From Amycolatopsis regifaucium (GTDB lineage: Bacteria > Actinomycetota > Actinomycetes > Mycobacteriales > Pseudonocardiaceae): a stretch of DNA of 64,000 nucleotides. The translations under genes were made by a program, and so were the position numbers. The notes beneath the pieces were generated by a model. That model searched no databases, had not been told where the DNA came from, and saw only the letters and a program-made list of their open reading frames with translations. Positions 53,531-63,430 of the stretch are shown piece after piece. How positions within the stretch are numbered: position 1 is the stretch's first letter; every line of letters starts with the position of its first letter. The DNA lies in NCBI RefSeq assembly GCF_001613935.1, contig NZ_LQCI01000002.1, forward strand, positions 434,001-498,000, read 5' to 3'.

Positions 53531-54328
53531 TCACGAATCCTGATCCCGGGTCGCCAGTACGATGTAGACACTGCCGCCGGCGAAGGCCGGGGCCTGGCGG
53601 ACGCGGACGTCGTAGCCGTGGCCCGCCAGTTTGGCCACCACCGCGCCGAGCCTGCCCTCCCGGTCGTGCACCTCGGCCAGCACCCGCCGGATCCGCGGCC
53701 ACAGGTCCTCCCGCAGCCCTTCGAGCACCTCGAGTTCGGCTCGCTCGACGTCGATCTTGAGCAGACCGACCCGCTCGATCCGGTGCTCGTCCAGTACCGA
53801 ACTGAGGGTGACCACCTCGACCGTCTCGATCGTCCGGACGTTGTGCATCTCCCGGACGAGCGGTCTCGCCTGCTCGTCGAAGCCGGCGTTGTCCAGGTAG
53901 GCCTCGAGGTTGAGATCTTCGTCGGTCTCGTCGGTGTGCAGAGTCGACTTCGAGCTGACGTAGGGGTGATACACGAATTCCTGTTCGCCGTTCTTCGCCG
54001 CGACGGCGAGCTTCAGCGCCGTGCCGTTGGGCACATGCTCGGCGAAGTTCCTTTCCAGGCAGGAGAAAGTGGCGGCGGCGGGTTCGAAGGCGATGATCCG
54101 GGATGCCGGGGCGCGCTCGGTGAAGCACAGCGATGCCAGGCCGATGTGCGCGCCGACGTCGAGGACGACCTCGTCGGCCCCCACCCCCGCGATCGCCTCG
54201 GCGTAGGGGGTGTCCCCGTCGATCTCGGCCCACAGGATCCGCGCCTCGGTTTCGTCGGCGCAGCTCACCCGCACCCCGTTCGGCAGTTCGTAGGTCCCGA
54301 TCGCGTCTCGGGCTGGTTCGGCGGTCAT
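53531..54328 (-). CDS. FkbM-family methyltransferase
   Basis: A 265-residue SAM enzyme. VVLDVGAHIGLASLCF is the SAM-binding motif; LLKIDVERAELEVLEGL is the FkbM block. FkbM enzymes O-methylate polyketide or sugar hydroxyls. It is last in a minus-strand unit with a glycosyltransferase and sugar reductases, so a deoxysugar 3-O-methyl group, as in oleandrose, is a reasonable target (inference). Confidence 0.88.
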   Translation of the reverse strand: MTAEPARDAIGTYELPNGVRVSCADETEARILWAEIDGDTPYAEAIAGVGADEVVLDVGAHIGLASLCFTERAPASRIIAFEPAAATFSCLERNFAEHVPNGTALKLAVAAKNGEQEFVYHPYVSSKSTLHTDETDEDLNLEAYLDNAGFDEQARPLVREMHNVRTIETVEVVTLSSVLDEHRIERVGLLKIDVERAELEVLEGLREDLWPRIRRVLAEVHDREGRLGAVVAKLAGHGYDVRVRQAPAFAGGSVYIVLATRDQDS

Positions 54329-54330
54329 CC

Positions 54331-55638
54331 TCAGCTCTTTCCCGAAGTAGTCGTCGTCCGGCGTCGCGCCAGTTCTTCCAGCACCCCGACCACCTCACTC
54401 GGCGCCGGCCGTTCCCGCAGCTCCCGGCACACCCTGGCGGTGTTCCGGAGATACGCGGGGTCCGCCAGGATCTCGAGCGAGGCCTTCCGGATGTCGTTCT
54501 CGTTCGCCACGTGCCCGGCGATGCTCCGGCCCGCGCCCGCGGCTTCGATCCGGCGCGCGATCACGTGCTGGTCGAAACCGTGCGAGATGACGAGTTGAGG
54601 GACGCCGCCCGCGAGCGACGTCATCGCGGAGCCCGCCCCGCCGTGGTGCACGACGAGGTCGCACCGCGGCAGCACCAGGTGCAGTGGCACGTTCTCCAGC
54701 GGCCGCACGTTCGGCGGCAGCGGACCGAGGTCCCGCAGGTCCGCGGCATTGGCGGCGACCACCACTTCGGCCGCGGTGTCGGTCAATGCCCGGACGACCG
54801 CGGGGACCGCGAGCGCCCGGTCACCGAAGATCTGCCGGGACGAGTTACCCCAGATGACGCAGATCCGCGGCCTGCCGCGATCCGGTTCCGGCAGCCAGTC
54901 GGGCAGCTCCCCCGGCCCGTTGTAAGGCAAGTAGCGAATCGGGAGGCGAACGGCGGAAACGAGACCGGGCTCGGTGCTCACCGGGCAGGGGTCCAGCACG
55001 TATCCGGGTTCGGGAGCGGTATCGGGGAGGCCGTAACGGGCGAGCGCGTCGGTCAGCGGACGGTTCAGGACGTACTCGTCGTCGAACTGGACGAGGTCGT
55101 GGATCCCGGCCGTCTCGTCGAGCCCGGCGAAGGCGAGCACCATCTCCTCCGGACCGACCGGACCCCAAAGATGGTTGATCGACGGCACGTCCAGCACCCG
55201 GCCCACCAATGGCCCCTCGAAGCTGATCGGATCGTGCACGACCAGGCCGGGCCGCCAGCTCCTGGCGAACGCGACCACGTTGTCCGCGCTGCGCTTGGCC
55301 GCGGCCACGCCCGCCGACCGCAGCCGTGCCGTGACCGCCGTCAGATCGATCTCGTCGAGATCGCGCACTTCGGCCCCGGTCTCCGGATGCGGTGGCGGAG
55401 TCGGATACGGCCACTTCCCACGCCGGGCCTGGACGGCGTTCACCCAGCGGGCGTGCACGAGCTGCTCCGTCCCGCTCAAGATCGGCACCGGCACCAGCCC
55501 CGCCGCCGCCACGTGCGGTGTTTCCGAAGCGGCGCAAACGACCCTGACCTCGTGGCCGGCCGCCTGGAGTGCCCAGCCGAGTGGCACCATCGGGAAATAG
55601 TGGCTACGCCAGCCCGACACCGTGAACAGCACGCGCAT
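54331..55638 (-). CDS. GT-B glycosyltransferase (GT1, antibiotic type) B
   Basis: A 435-residue enzyme, longer than A and C. RVLFTVSGWRSHYFPMVPLG begins the acceptor domain; LVVHHGGAGSAMTSLAGGVP is the donor site with the HHGG motif. It should transfer one of the deoxysugars made by the adjoining genes. ATG 55638 follows caggagtg. Confidence 0.93.
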   Translation of the reverse strand: MRVLFTVSGWRSHYFPMVPLGWALQAAGHEVRVVCAASETPHVAAAGLVPVPILSGTEQLVHARWVNAVQARRGKWPYPTPPPHPETGAEVRDLDEIDLTAVTARLRSAGVAAAKRSADNVVAFARSWRPGLVVHDPISFEGPLVGRVLDVPSINHLWGPVGPEEMVLAFAGLDETAGIHDLVQFDDEYVLNRPLTDALARYGLPDTAPEPGYVLDPCPVSTEPGLVSAVRLPIRYLPYNGPGELPDWLPEPDRGRPRICVIWGNSSRQIFGDRALAVPAVVRALTDTAAEVVVAANAADLRDLGPLPPNVRPLENVPLHLVLPRCDLVVHHGGAGSAMTSLAGGVPQLVISHGFDQHVIARRIEAAGAGRSIAGHVANENDIRKASLEILADPAYLRNTARVCRELRERPAPSEVVGVLEELARRRTTTTSGKS

Positions 55639-55651
55639 TCGACACTCCTGC

Positions 55652-56392
55652 CTAGTAACAAGGGACATAGCGATCGAGCAGGTGTTCGGCGTAACGGTCG
55701 CGAGTGATCCGCGAGTGGATCTGTGGCACCAGGCTGCACAGCTTCTCCGTCGAAACCACCGTCCTGGCGGGTGGCCCCGGAATGACCAGCCGCCGGGCGC
55801 TCGTGCCGAGCCTGTCCTCGATCCCCCGCACGATGTACTCCACGCGGTGGGGCGTGCCGGACGCGACGTTGACGACCTCGCCGGTGATCTCCTTCTCCAG
55901 CAGATGATCCAGGGCGTACCTCAGGTCCGCTATGTCGATCAGGTCGCGGTGGGCGCCCTGGCGCAGCCGGACGGTGCCGGACCTGATCTGGTGAATGAGG
56001 TTCGGCAGCAGCTGGTGCGCGCGCTGACCCTCACCCACGAGATGACTCAGCCGGAGCACCAGCCACGGAACCGACGAGTCCATGACACATCGCTCCAGCG
56101 CGTGTTTGTGCCTGCCATAGGGCGATTCCGGGGCCACTGGCCAGTGCTCGGCGGCGGGTGTCCCGGTCGTGCCGTACATGGCCTGCGACGCCGTCGACAG
56201 GAAAACGACCACCATGCCCTGGCGGCGGCAGCGTCGGAGGACTTCGGTGACCAGTTCGGCTTCGCGGTCGAACTCCGCCTTTCCCGCGGCCTGGGTGCTG
56301 GACACACCCGCGGCCAGCAACGTCACGCGGGGATGCCGGGAAGCGAGCGTGGCGAGGCCGCGCGCGACGAACCCGTCACCGACGATCTCCAT
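55652..56392 (-). CDS. NDP-hexose 4-ketoreductase candidate
   Basis: A 246-residue NAD(P)-dependent extended-SDR protein, short for the family. GDGFVARGLATLA is a degenerate dinucleotide motif; SPYGRHKHALE holds the Tyr-x-x-x-Lys. It resembles the 4-ketoreductases that finish deoxysugars. ATG 56392 overlaps the previous stop (TGATG); the longer upstream frame is read-through of the neighbour. It belongs to the sugar operon. Confidence 0.8.
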   Translation of the reverse strand: MEIVGDGFVARGLATLASRHPRVTLLAAGVSSTQAAGKAEFDREAELVTEVLRRCRRQGMVVVFLSTASQAMYGTTGTPAAEHWPVAPESPYGRHKHALERCVMDSSVPWLVLRLSHLVGEGQRAHQLLPNLIHQIRSGTVRLRQGAHRDLIDIADLRYALDHLLEKEITGEVVNVASGTPHRVEYIVRGIEDRLGTSARRLVIPGPPARTVVSTEKLCSLVPQIHSRITRDRYAEHLLDRYVPCY

Positions 56393-57432
56393 CACGAAGC
56401 CCGTGTCGCGGGGACCCGCTGGGCCTCGGTGCCGATCCGCGCGAGCAGTTCGGCCAGGCCGAGCGCCGAAGCGGCTTGAACCGCCCGCTCGGGATCCGCG
56501 CCCGTGCTCCGGGCGTCGAGCACGGCTTCGGCGAAGGCCGAGAGTGAATTCCGGAACTGGTGATCGGAGGGCAGCACGATTTCCTCGACATGATCTTGCT
56601 CCTCGATGCGCACGACCGGGGCCAGCCAGGCGGGTGGGGTGAAAGCACGATCGACGCTGATCCGGCCGCTGCCGCCCCACAACAGGTACCGGGCGCCGTA
56701 GCCGTGCTCGAAGCCGAAGCTCAGCGTCGCGGTACGGCCGTCGCCCGACCGCAGCAGCACGGCCCCGCCCATGTCGACGTCGTACTCGGCGTCCCAGCGC
56801 AGGACCGCGCCCGCCACTTCGAGTTCGTCGCCGAGGAAGAAACGCGCCGCGCTGATCGGGTACACGCCCACGTCCAGCAACGCGCCACCGCCCAGCTCCG
56901 CGCGGTGGCGGATGTCGGAGGCGGGCAGCGGAGGGATGCAGAACGCGCTGTGGAACTCCATCAAGGGACCGATCCGGCCCGCCTCCACCAGGTCTCGTAC
57001 CGTGGCGTGCTGCCGGTGGTGCGGGTAGGTCAGGTTCTGCCGGATCACCAGCCCCCGGCGCGCGGCGGCGTCCAGCAGTTCCGAGGTTTCGGCGGCGGTG
57101 GTCGCCATCGGCTTCTCCACCAGGACGTGTTTGCCCGCCGCGAGCGCGGCCAGTGCCCAGCGGTGGTGCAGGGCGGCGGGCAGCGGCAGGTAGACGGCGT
57201 CGACGTCGGCACTGGCCAGCACCGCGTCGTAGTCCGCCGCCGCGACACAGCCGAACTCCCCGGCCATCCGCGCGGCTTTCCCCTTGTCACGGCTGGCGAT
57301 CGCGGTAAGCACGACGTTCGGGGCGGCGGCGACCGCAGGCAGTGTCCGGCGCCTCGCGACGGAGGAGGCCCCGAGCACCCCGAGCCGGACCGGACCGCCG
57401 TCGTGCCCGGTCGACACCGTTCGTGCGCTCAT
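56392..57432 (-). CDS. NDP-hexose 3-ketoreductase (Gfo/Idh/MocA family)
   Basis: A 346-residue oxidoreductase. RLGVLGASSVARRRTLPAVA is the NADP motif and HVLVEKPMATT the EKP motif with the catalytic Lys. It reduces the 3-keto group left by the 2,3-dehydratase, giving the 2,6-dideoxy-4-keto sugar. It overlaps the 2,3-dehydratase stop by ATGA. Confidence 0.92.
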   Translation of the reverse strand: MSARTVSTGHDGGPVRLGVLGASSVARRRTLPAVAAAPNVVLTAIASRDKGKAARMAGEFGCVAAADYDAVLASADVDAVYLPLPAALHHRWALAALAAGKHVLVEKPMATTAAETSELLDAAARRGLVIRQNLTYPHHRQHATVRDLVEAGRIGPLMEFHSAFCIPPLPASDIRHRAELGGGALLDVGVYPISAARFFLGDELEVAGAVLRWDAEYDVDMGGAVLLRSGDGRTATLSFGFEHGYGARYLLWGGSGRISVDRAFTPPAWLAPVVRIEEQDHVEEIVLPSDHQFRNSLSAFAEAVLDARSTGADPERAVQAASALGLAELLARIGTEAQRVPATRAS

Positions 57433-58901
57433 CCGTTGCCGCCCGGCAGGCCGCAGGACAGGCTGTGCAGGCAGGCGACCAGGCTGCGGGCCTGGACGTT
57501 GACGTAGTGGCTGTGCCGGATCAGCGCGGTGAGCTGGTGCACGGTCAACCAGCGGAAGTCCTGTCGCACGTCCTCGTGTTCGCCGTCGCCGACCTCGATC
57601 ACGAGATAACGGTTCTGCGCCTCGAAGAAGCGGCCGCCCTCTTCGGACAGGATCGTGTCGTACCGCACGGCGTCTGCCGGTGCTTCGAGTACGTCGTCGA
57701 GGTAGGGCGGACGCGCGTCCGGTGGGAGATGATCGTAGTTCTCCGGGGAGCACTGGACGGTCGGCGCGAGTTCGACAACGTCGAGGTAGCCCGGCTCCAC
57801 CCTGGCGTTGACCAGCACGTGCAGCACACCGGAGATCCGCTTGACCAGGAAGGCGACGAGACCGGTGCCTCGCGGCGAGATCATCGGCTGGGACCAGCCC
57901 TGGACTTCGCGGCTTTCGGCGCTCACGTCCACCGCGATGATGTCGAAGAAGGCTTCCGTCTCGTGTGTGATGGCGTGACTGGTCCGCCGCCAGCCTGTCG
58001 TCTCGTTGAGCGGTATCAGCTTCGTCGTGACGTCGTTGCCCACCCTGGACTCGGTGATCCAGCTGAGGACGTCGCCGGAACTGTGCAGGCTGCCGTTGTC
58101 CTCGGAGAACGAGCGGATGACCGAGGACTGGAAGTCGTCCCCGCCGAAGCTGAACAACGACGCGATGCCCGCGGCCGAGAACGGCAGACAGGACAGCACT
58201 GTGCGGGCATCCATGTTGATCAAGTCGTATTCCGACAGCAGGCTGTGGAGCTGGCCGATCGTGACCCAGCTGAACCCGTCGATCACTTCGACGTCCGTGG
58301 TGACCTCGACGATCATGTTCCGGTTGCGCTTGCGGTAGAACCACGAGCCTTGCTCCGACTGCAGCACGTCGGCGAGCACTCGATGTCCCGCCGTGTCGCG
58401 GAAGTAGTGGAGGTAGGGCACCGGGCGTCCTTTGTGGACCTGGCTGTAGTTGCTCCTGGTCGCCTGGACGGTCGGGGAAAGCTGGATCCCGTCCGCGTTG
58501 CCCGGTTCCATTTTCGCCTGCATCAGGCAGTGCAGCACCCCGTCGATCTCCTTGACGAGAATGCCGAGGATGCCGACCTCCGGCTGGTTGAGGATGGGCT
58601 GCGACCACTCCTTCACCGGCCCGTCGGAAACCGCGACGGACAGCCCTTCGACGCTGAAGAACTTGCCGCTCTCGTGGGACAGGTTCCCGGTGTCCGGCGC
58701 CACCGACCACTTCCGCAGTTGCTCGAACGCGATGCGTCGGACGTCGAACTTCTCCTGGAGCTTGCGCACGGTGAGCCAGCGGTGCAACCGTTCCATGCGG
58801 AGGACGCCGTTCAAGGTGAGCGCGGACTCTGCGATACGGACGGAAACCGCGCGCTCGAACGTGCGCAGGCGGGTTCCCCTCCCCGAAGTCATGTGCACCA
58901 T
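57429..58901 (-). CDS. NDP-4-keto-6-deoxyhexose 2,3-dehydratase
   Basis: A 490-residue enzyme made of two homologous halves, as the family requires. The pattern VKEWSQPILNQPEVGILGIL in the first is matched by VQGWSQPMISPRGTGLVAFL in the second; SNYSQV and ENYDHLP correspond likewise. It removes the 2-hydroxyl, the first committed step to 2-deoxysugars. ATG 58901 was chosen. It starts a four- to five-gene sugar unit. Confidence 0.95.
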   Translation of the reverse strand: MVHMTSGRGTRLRTFERAVSVRIAESALTLNGVLRMERLHRWLTVRKLQEKFDVRRIAFEQLRKWSVAPDTGNLSHESGKFFSVEGLSVAVSDGPVKEWSQPILNQPEVGILGILVKEIDGVLHCLMQAKMEPGNADGIQLSPTVQATRSNYSQVHKGRPVPYLHYFRDTAGHRVLADVLQSEQGSWFYRKRNRNMIVEVTTDVEVIDGFSWVTIGQLHSLLSEYDLINMDARTVLSCLPFSAAGIASLFSFGGDDFQSSVIRSFSEDNGSLHSSGDVLSWITESRVGNDVTTKLIPLNETTGWRRTSHAITHETEAFFDIIAVDVSAESREVQGWSQPMISPRGTGLVAFLVKRISGVLHVLVNARVEPGYLDVVELAPTVQCSPENYDHLPPDARPPYLDDVLEAPADAVRYDTILSEEGGRFFEAQNRYLVIEVGDGEHEDVRQDFRWLTVHQLTALIRHSHYVNVQARSLVACLHSLSCGLPGGNG

Positions 58902-59060
58902 CGCCACATCCTCATCAGTTCGGCTTGACGCCACTAGACAACTCGTGCTGCCCTGAGCCGAGCGTCTCCGGTTCGCCTCGATCACTCCTGGAGCCCGGCT
59001 GGAACCCCGCGAAGGCCACCCGCTCCCGGAGTCCACAAAGGACAACGCCGTGGACGCGAA

Positions 59061-59103
59061 GCGGCCCCGCGGGCGGATCACTCGAATCCGCCCGCGGGGC
59101 CGC
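59061..59103. terminator. perfect terminator hairpin
   Basis: An 18-bp perfect stem (gcggccccgcgggcggat, 59061-59078, and 59086-59103) with a 7-base loop. It lies between the aromatic hydroxylase stop and the start of the sugar operon and separates the two minus-strand units. Confidence 0.85.
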
Positions 59104-59116
59104 CTTTCTCTCAGCT

Positions 59117-60706
59117 TCAGCCGTTGCGCAGTACCGTGTGGAGTGCCTCGGTCAAGGCTTCCGCCGGCTGCCCGGTCGCCGGGCTCAGCCAGGCGACGTA
59201 GCCGTCGGGACGGACCAGCGCGGCACCACCCGCACCGACCGTGTACCGCTTGTCCCAGCCGTTCTCCACGTCGGCGAGGTCGGCACCGGCGGCGGCCGCG
59301 CCGATCCGGAAAGCCTGCAGCGGAACGGAAAGCTTGTCCGAAACCTGGGCGGCGGCCTCGACCCACTCGGCGCCGTCCGTGCCGGTGAACAGGACGAACC
59401 CGCGGCCGAACAGGTCGTGTGTCGACAACCGCGCGCCATCGCGCTCGACCCACAGGTGCGGCGCGCGCACACCCGGCTCCGCCACCTTGCTCAGCGTGTC
59501 GCCGAACACGGTGTCGTGCTCGGCGCCGATGACCGCCGAGGACCAGTAGCGCTGGCCGAACGCCCAGAGCTGGTCGTCGGTCGTGTCGTCCTCGACTTCG
59601 GCGCTGTTGCGCTTCATCTGCCGGTTGACCACGAGGTCGGACAGTTCGACGGCGACCGTGTGACGTTCGACGTGGTAGCTGTCGAGCAGGTCGTCGCCCG
59701 CCCAGCCGTGCACCACACCGGCGATCTTCCACGCCAGGTTGTAGCCGTCCTGCACGCCGGTGTTGGCGCCCATCGCCCCGGCGGGCGGCCACACGTGCGC
59801 GGCGTCGCCCGCGAGGAAGACGCGGCCACTGCGGTACTGGTCGGCGATGCCGATGGCCTGCTCCCAGGCGGCCACGTCTTCGATCTCGACTTCCAGGTCG
59901 TCCCGGCCGATCGCGGCGCGGACGTCCGCGATGCAGCGTTCGGTGGTGAAGTCGGCGATCGACTGCCCCGCGGCCGGGTCGTAACCGACGCTCATCCCCC
60001 AGCGGTTCGGCTGGGCCGTGGTCACCAGGCCGGCCCCGACCTTGTCGTTCACGATGATCCAGAACAGCGCCGGCTTCGGCACGAACTCCGACAGGTCGGC
60101 GCGGAACACGATGCTCACCGAGTGCTGGATCACGCCGGGGCCGGTGCGGTGGATGCCGAGCTGCTCACGGATCGGGCTGCGGTGACCGTCCGCGGCGACG
60201 ACGTAGTCGGCCGACACGGTTTCCTCGACGCCGGTCTGACGGTCCCGGATGACCGCGGTCGCGCCGTTGTCGTCGGTGACGATCGAGACCAGTTCGGTGT
60301 TGAAGCGGTGCTCCGCGCCCCGCTCACGAGCGGCGTCGATCAGGATCGGCTCCACCGCGCTCTGGTCGGCCTGGCAGAACTCGCCGGGGCTGAGGTTGGG
60401 CCAGATCCGCGGCGCGTCGTCGTTGAACAGCCAGTGCCATTCGCCGGCCAGCGTGTCACAACGAGCGACGCCCCAATCGTCCTCGAAGGGCTTGCCCGCC
60501 TCCCGGATGGCCCCTTCCAGGCCCAGCGCGCGATAGATCTCCATGGTCCGCTGATTGATCCCGCGGGCCCGGCCCTGAATCGAGGCACCGGGGTGCCTGT
60601 CGACCAGCAGGGTGCGAACACCCTGCTCGGCCAGGAACAAAGTGGTGGCCAGCCCGACCAGACCACCACCCACGACCAGAACCGGTACGCGTTCCTCGAC
60701 TGCCAT
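59117..60706 (-). CDS. FAD-dependent aromatic hydroxylase (group A, full length)
   Basis: A 529-residue flavin monooxygenase with all family motifs: VLVVGGGLVGLATTLFLAEQ, DG motif VAADGHRSP, GD motif VFLAGDAAHVWPPAGAMGAN, and a thioredoxin-like C-terminal domain. It is the full-length relative of the short protein at 49948. Enzymes of this class also perform Baeyer-Villiger-type steps, so it is one candidate for forming a xanthone ring (inference). A palindromic operator lies upstream. Confidence 0.93.
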   Translation of the reverse strand: MAVEERVPVLVVGGGLVGLATTLFLAEQGVRTLLVDRHPGASIQGRARGINQRTMEIYRALGLEGAIREAGKPFEDDWGVARCDTLAGEWHWLFNDDAPRIWPNLSPGEFCQADQSAVEPILIDAARERGAEHRFNTELVSIVTDDNGATAVIRDRQTGVEETVSADYVVAADGHRSPIREQLGIHRTGPGVIQHSVSIVFRADLSEFVPKPALFWIIVNDKVGAGLVTTAQPNRWGMSVGYDPAAGQSIADFTTERCIADVRAAIGRDDLEVEIEDVAAWEQAIGIADQYRSGRVFLAGDAAHVWPPAGAMGANTGVQDGYNLAWKIAGVVHGWAGDDLLDSYHVERHTVAVELSDLVVNRQMKRNSAEVEDDTTDDQLWAFGQRYWSSAVIGAEHDTVFGDTLSKVAEPGVRAPHLWVERDGARLSTHDLFGRGFVLFTGTDGAEWVEAAAQVSDKLSVPLQAFRIGAAAAGADLADVENGWDKRYTVGAGGAALVRPDGYVAWLSPATGQPAEALTEALHTVLRNG

Positions 60707-60841
60707 TACGTCTCACCCTCTGAATTGTTCGTGCTGTCGTCGGCCGGCTTCCCCGGCAGGCGGACACAGTTCCCGCCTGGTGGCATCGACACGACGGAGG
60801 TGCGACGACCGGCCGGAAAGGCCCGATAGCCATCAAAGTAC

Positions 60842-60858
60842 TAGTCAAATTATGACTA
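60842..60858. promoter_or_regulatory. palindromic operator candidate ahead of the hydroxylase
   Basis: tagtca (60842-60847) and tgacta (60853-60858) around aatta, in an AT-rich patch 136 bases upstream of the hydroxylase ATG and 3 bases from the glycosyltransferase stop. It is similar in length and composition to the PadR-site palindrome near 18887. Confidence 0.6.
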
Positions 60859-60860
60859 TG

Positions 60861-62087
60861 TCAACCCGGGATGGCGGTGAAGGCTTTTCCGGCCGGGTTC
60901 TCATCCGTTCGATGCGCGGCCACCAGCTTTTCCAGCCTGGTGACCACGTCGGCGGGCGTCAGGCCTGCTTCGTTCTCTTCTCGCACCCGCCGGGCCGCAG
61001 CCGCGTAGGACGGGTCGCCGAGAATGGTCGTGATCGCCTTCCGGATGCCGCCGATGTCCGCCTGCGCCGCCCGAGTGTCGATGGACAGGCCCGCGCCCGC
61101 CTCCTCGATCCGGCTCGCGCAGTCGAAGTGGTCGAACACCTGCGGCAGCACGAGTTGCGGGACACCGAGTGCCGCCGCCGTGAGCGCGGCACCGCTGCCG
61201 CCGAGCGCGATGAAGAGGTCACAGGTGGGCAGGAACAAGTCCAGCGGCATGAGTTCGACGACCCGCCAACGCTCCGGCAACTCACCGGCCAGTCCGACGT
61301 CGGATTTGCTGAGCGCGACGATCACCTCGACGTCGTCGAGCCCGGTGAGCGCTTCGACCACCCGCACCAGCGGCCGGGGCCCGCAGATCGAGAGCAGCGT
61401 CTTGCCGAAACAGATGCAGACACGCTTGCGCTCCGGCGGTCGCATCGCCCAGTCGGCCATGATCCCGGCTCCGTTGAACGGCACGTACCGCATCCGCAGG
61501 CCGGGACTCGCTTCCAGCGACTGCAGGCTCGGCGGACAAGGATCGACGACGAGATCCGAGTCGGGCAGTCCCGCGAGACCGAGCCGCCCGCACAACGGGG
61601 CGAGATTCCACCTCGCCCTGTCGTGGTACACCGCGCCCGTCGCGTCGACGCCGTAGCGGTGGGTCGCGATGGGGACGTCGAGCACCCCGCCGAGCACCCT
61701 GCCGATCAGCGCCGTCGAGTCCGGCAACAACAGATCCGGCCGCCAGGCGTGGGCGAAGCGCTCGTAGTCCGCGAGCGCGTCGGTGGCGTAGACCGAATGC
61801 AGGTCCGCGAGCATCTCCACCAGGAACCGGCCGTACCGCGTCGTTTCACGGTGTTTCCACTCCTCGACGGGGAACCGGTCGCCGGGGTCGACATAGAGAT
61901 CCCGGTTGAAGTTCTTCGAAGAGCCGAGGCCGGCGTAGCTGAACCCGGCCGCGTGGGCCGACGCGGCGATGTCCGGGGTACCGGCGAACAGCACCTCGTG
62001 CCCGGCCGCCCGCAGGGCCCAGGCCAGCGGCACCATGGCCATGATGTGTGTCGCCGCGGACGGCGACGGCAGCGCGAGGACTCTCAT
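60861..62087 (-). CDS. GT-B glycosyltransferase (GT1, antibiotic type) C
   Basis: A 408-residue enzyme. RVLALPSPSAATHIMAMVPL opens the acceptor domain; LFIALGGSGAALTAAALGVP is the donor motif, with GG but Leu in place of His. VLPQVFDHFDCASRIEEAGA is the sugar-binding end. With A and B it makes three glycosyltransferases, enough for a two- to four-sugar chain if one acts more than once. It is 32 bases behind the 3-dehydratase gene. Confidence 0.92.
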   Translation of the reverse strand: MRVLALPSPSAATHIMAMVPLAWALRAAGHEVLFAGTPDIAASAHAAGFSYAGLGSSKNFNRDLYVDPGDRFPVEEWKHRETTRYGRFLVEMLADLHSVYATDALADYERFAHAWRPDLLLPDSTALIGRVLGGVLDVPIATHRYGVDATGAVYHDRARWNLAPLCGRLGLAGLPDSDLVVDPCPPSLQSLEASPGLRMRYVPFNGAGIMADWAMRPPERKRVCICFGKTLLSICGPRPLVRVVEALTGLDDVEVIVALSKSDVGLAGELPERWRVVELMPLDLFLPTCDLFIALGGSGAALTAAALGVPQLVLPQVFDHFDCASRIEEAGAGLSIDTRAAQADIGGIRKAITTILGDPSYAAAARRVREENEAGLTPADVVTRLEKLVAAHRTDENPAGKAFTAIPG

Positions 62088-62119
62088 CCGTGGTTTCCTC
62101 CGTGTGCCGGTGCCCCGAC

Positions 62120-63430
62120 CTAGTGGCTACGCCCGGTGACGAACTCGCCGATCGAAGCGACCATGTAGTCGATCATTTCGCCGGTCACCCCCGGGTAGAC
62201 GCCGATCCAGAAGGACTGCTCGGTGATCACGTCGCTGTTCCTCAGGTCCCCGGAGATCCGGTACGGCTGATCGATGTAGGCGGGTTGCCGTGTGAGGTTC
62301 CCCGCGAACAGCAGGCGGGTGCCGATCCGGCGGGACTCCAGGAAGTGAACGAGATCGCGGCGAGCGAAGGGCGCCGCCGGGTCGACCGTGATGACGAAGC
62401 CGAACCAGCTCGGGTCGCTCTTGGGGGTCGGCTCCGGCAGGACGAGCCAGGGCAGGCCGTCGAGCCCCTCCCGTAACCGCCGCCAGTTCCGCTTGCGGGC
62501 CGCCACGAAGTCGGGCAGCTTGCGCAACTGGCTCAGTCCCAGCCCGGCCTGGATGTCGGTCGTCTTCAGGTTGAAGCCCACGTGGGAGAAGATGTACTTG
62601 TGGTCGTAGCCGTGCGGCAGGTCGCCCATCCGGTGGTCGAACCGCTTCAGGCACCGGTTGTCCTCGCCCGGCGGGCACCAGCAGTCCCGCCCCCAATCGC
62701 GAAGGGACTCGACGATCCTGGCCAGCACCAGATTGTCGGTGAGCAGGCAGCCGCCCTCGCCCATCGTCAGGTGGTGCGCGGGGTAGAAGCTGACCGTGGT
62801 CATGTCGCCGAAGGTGCCGGTGTAGCGGTCCTCGTAGGTCGACCAGACGGCGTCGCAGTTGTCCTCCACGAGGAACAGGTCGTGGTCGGTCGCGAGCTGC
62901 GCGATCTCGGCGACCTCGAACGGATTCCCGAGCGCGTGCGCCAGCATGACCGCCTTGGTACGGGGGCCGATGGCCGCCGCGACCCGGTCCGCCGTCGTGT
63001 TGTAGGTGGCCAGGTCGACGTCCACGAAGACCGGGATGAGGCCGTTTTGGAGGACGGGGTTGACCGTGGTCGGGAAACCGGCGGCGACGGTGATGACCTC
63101 GTCTCCCGGCTTCAACCGCCGGTCCCCCAGTTTCGGTGAGGTCAGCGCGCTCATCGCGAGCAGGTTCGCCGACGACCCGGAATTCGTCAGATGTGCCTTG
63201 CGCAGCTTCAGCGCCCGGGCGAACTCGCGCTCGAAGCGCAGGGCGGTGGCGCCGGAGGCGATGTGCAGTTCCAGTGCCTCCGCCACCATGGCCGCGCGGT
63301 CGTCCTCGTCGAGCACGGCGCCGGACGCCAGGATAGGGGTGACACCGGGCACGAACGCCCCGTCGGTGCGGCGGCTGCGATGCAGCTTTCGGGTCTGTTC
63401 CAGGATGGACTGCGTTGCCGGGTCGTTCAT
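62120..63430 (-). CDS. NDP-4-keto-hexose 3-dehydratase, E1/RfbH type ([2Fe-2S], PMP)
   Basis: A 436-residue aspartate-aminotransferase-fold enzyme. At the usual PLP-lysine site it has His219/His220 in [14 protein letters not shown], the mark of 3-dehydrases. Cys192, Cys250, Cys252 and Cys260 form exactly the C-x57-C-x-C-x7-C motif of the E1 iron-sulfur cluster. It removes the 3-hydroxyl with a reductase partner, giving a 2,3,6-trideoxy sugar when the 2-hydroxyl is already gone. Its start overlaps the upstream epimerase stop by ATGA. Confidence 0.95.
   Translation of the reverse strand: MNDPATQSILEQTRKLHRSRRTDGAFVPGVTPILASGAVLDEDDRAAMVAEALELHIASGATALRFEREFARALKLRKAHLTNSGSSANLLAMSALTSPKLGDRRLKPGDEVITVAAGFPTTVNPVLQNGLIPVFVDVDLATYNTTADRVAAAIGPRTKAVMLAHALGNPFEVAEIAQLATDHDLFLVEDNCDAVWSTYEDRYTGTFGDMTTVSFYPAHHLTMGEGGCLLTDNLVLARIVESLRDWGRDCWCPPGEDNRCLKRFDHRMGDLPHGYDHKYIFSHVGFNLKTTDIQAGLGLSQLRKLPDFVAARKRNWRRLREGLDGLPWLVLPEPTPKSDPSWFGFVITVDPAAPFARRDLVHFLESRRIGTRLLFAGNLTRQPAYIDQPYRISGDLRNSDVITEQSFWIGVYPGVTGEMIDYMVASIGEFVTGRSH

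Noticed and set aside
58925-60829. 634-residue open frame on the plus strand opposite the aromatic hydroxylase
   Set aside because: It is an opposite-strand shadow caused by high GC; composition is Arg/Val/Gly-rich without any fold, whereas the minus strand has full FAD motifs.
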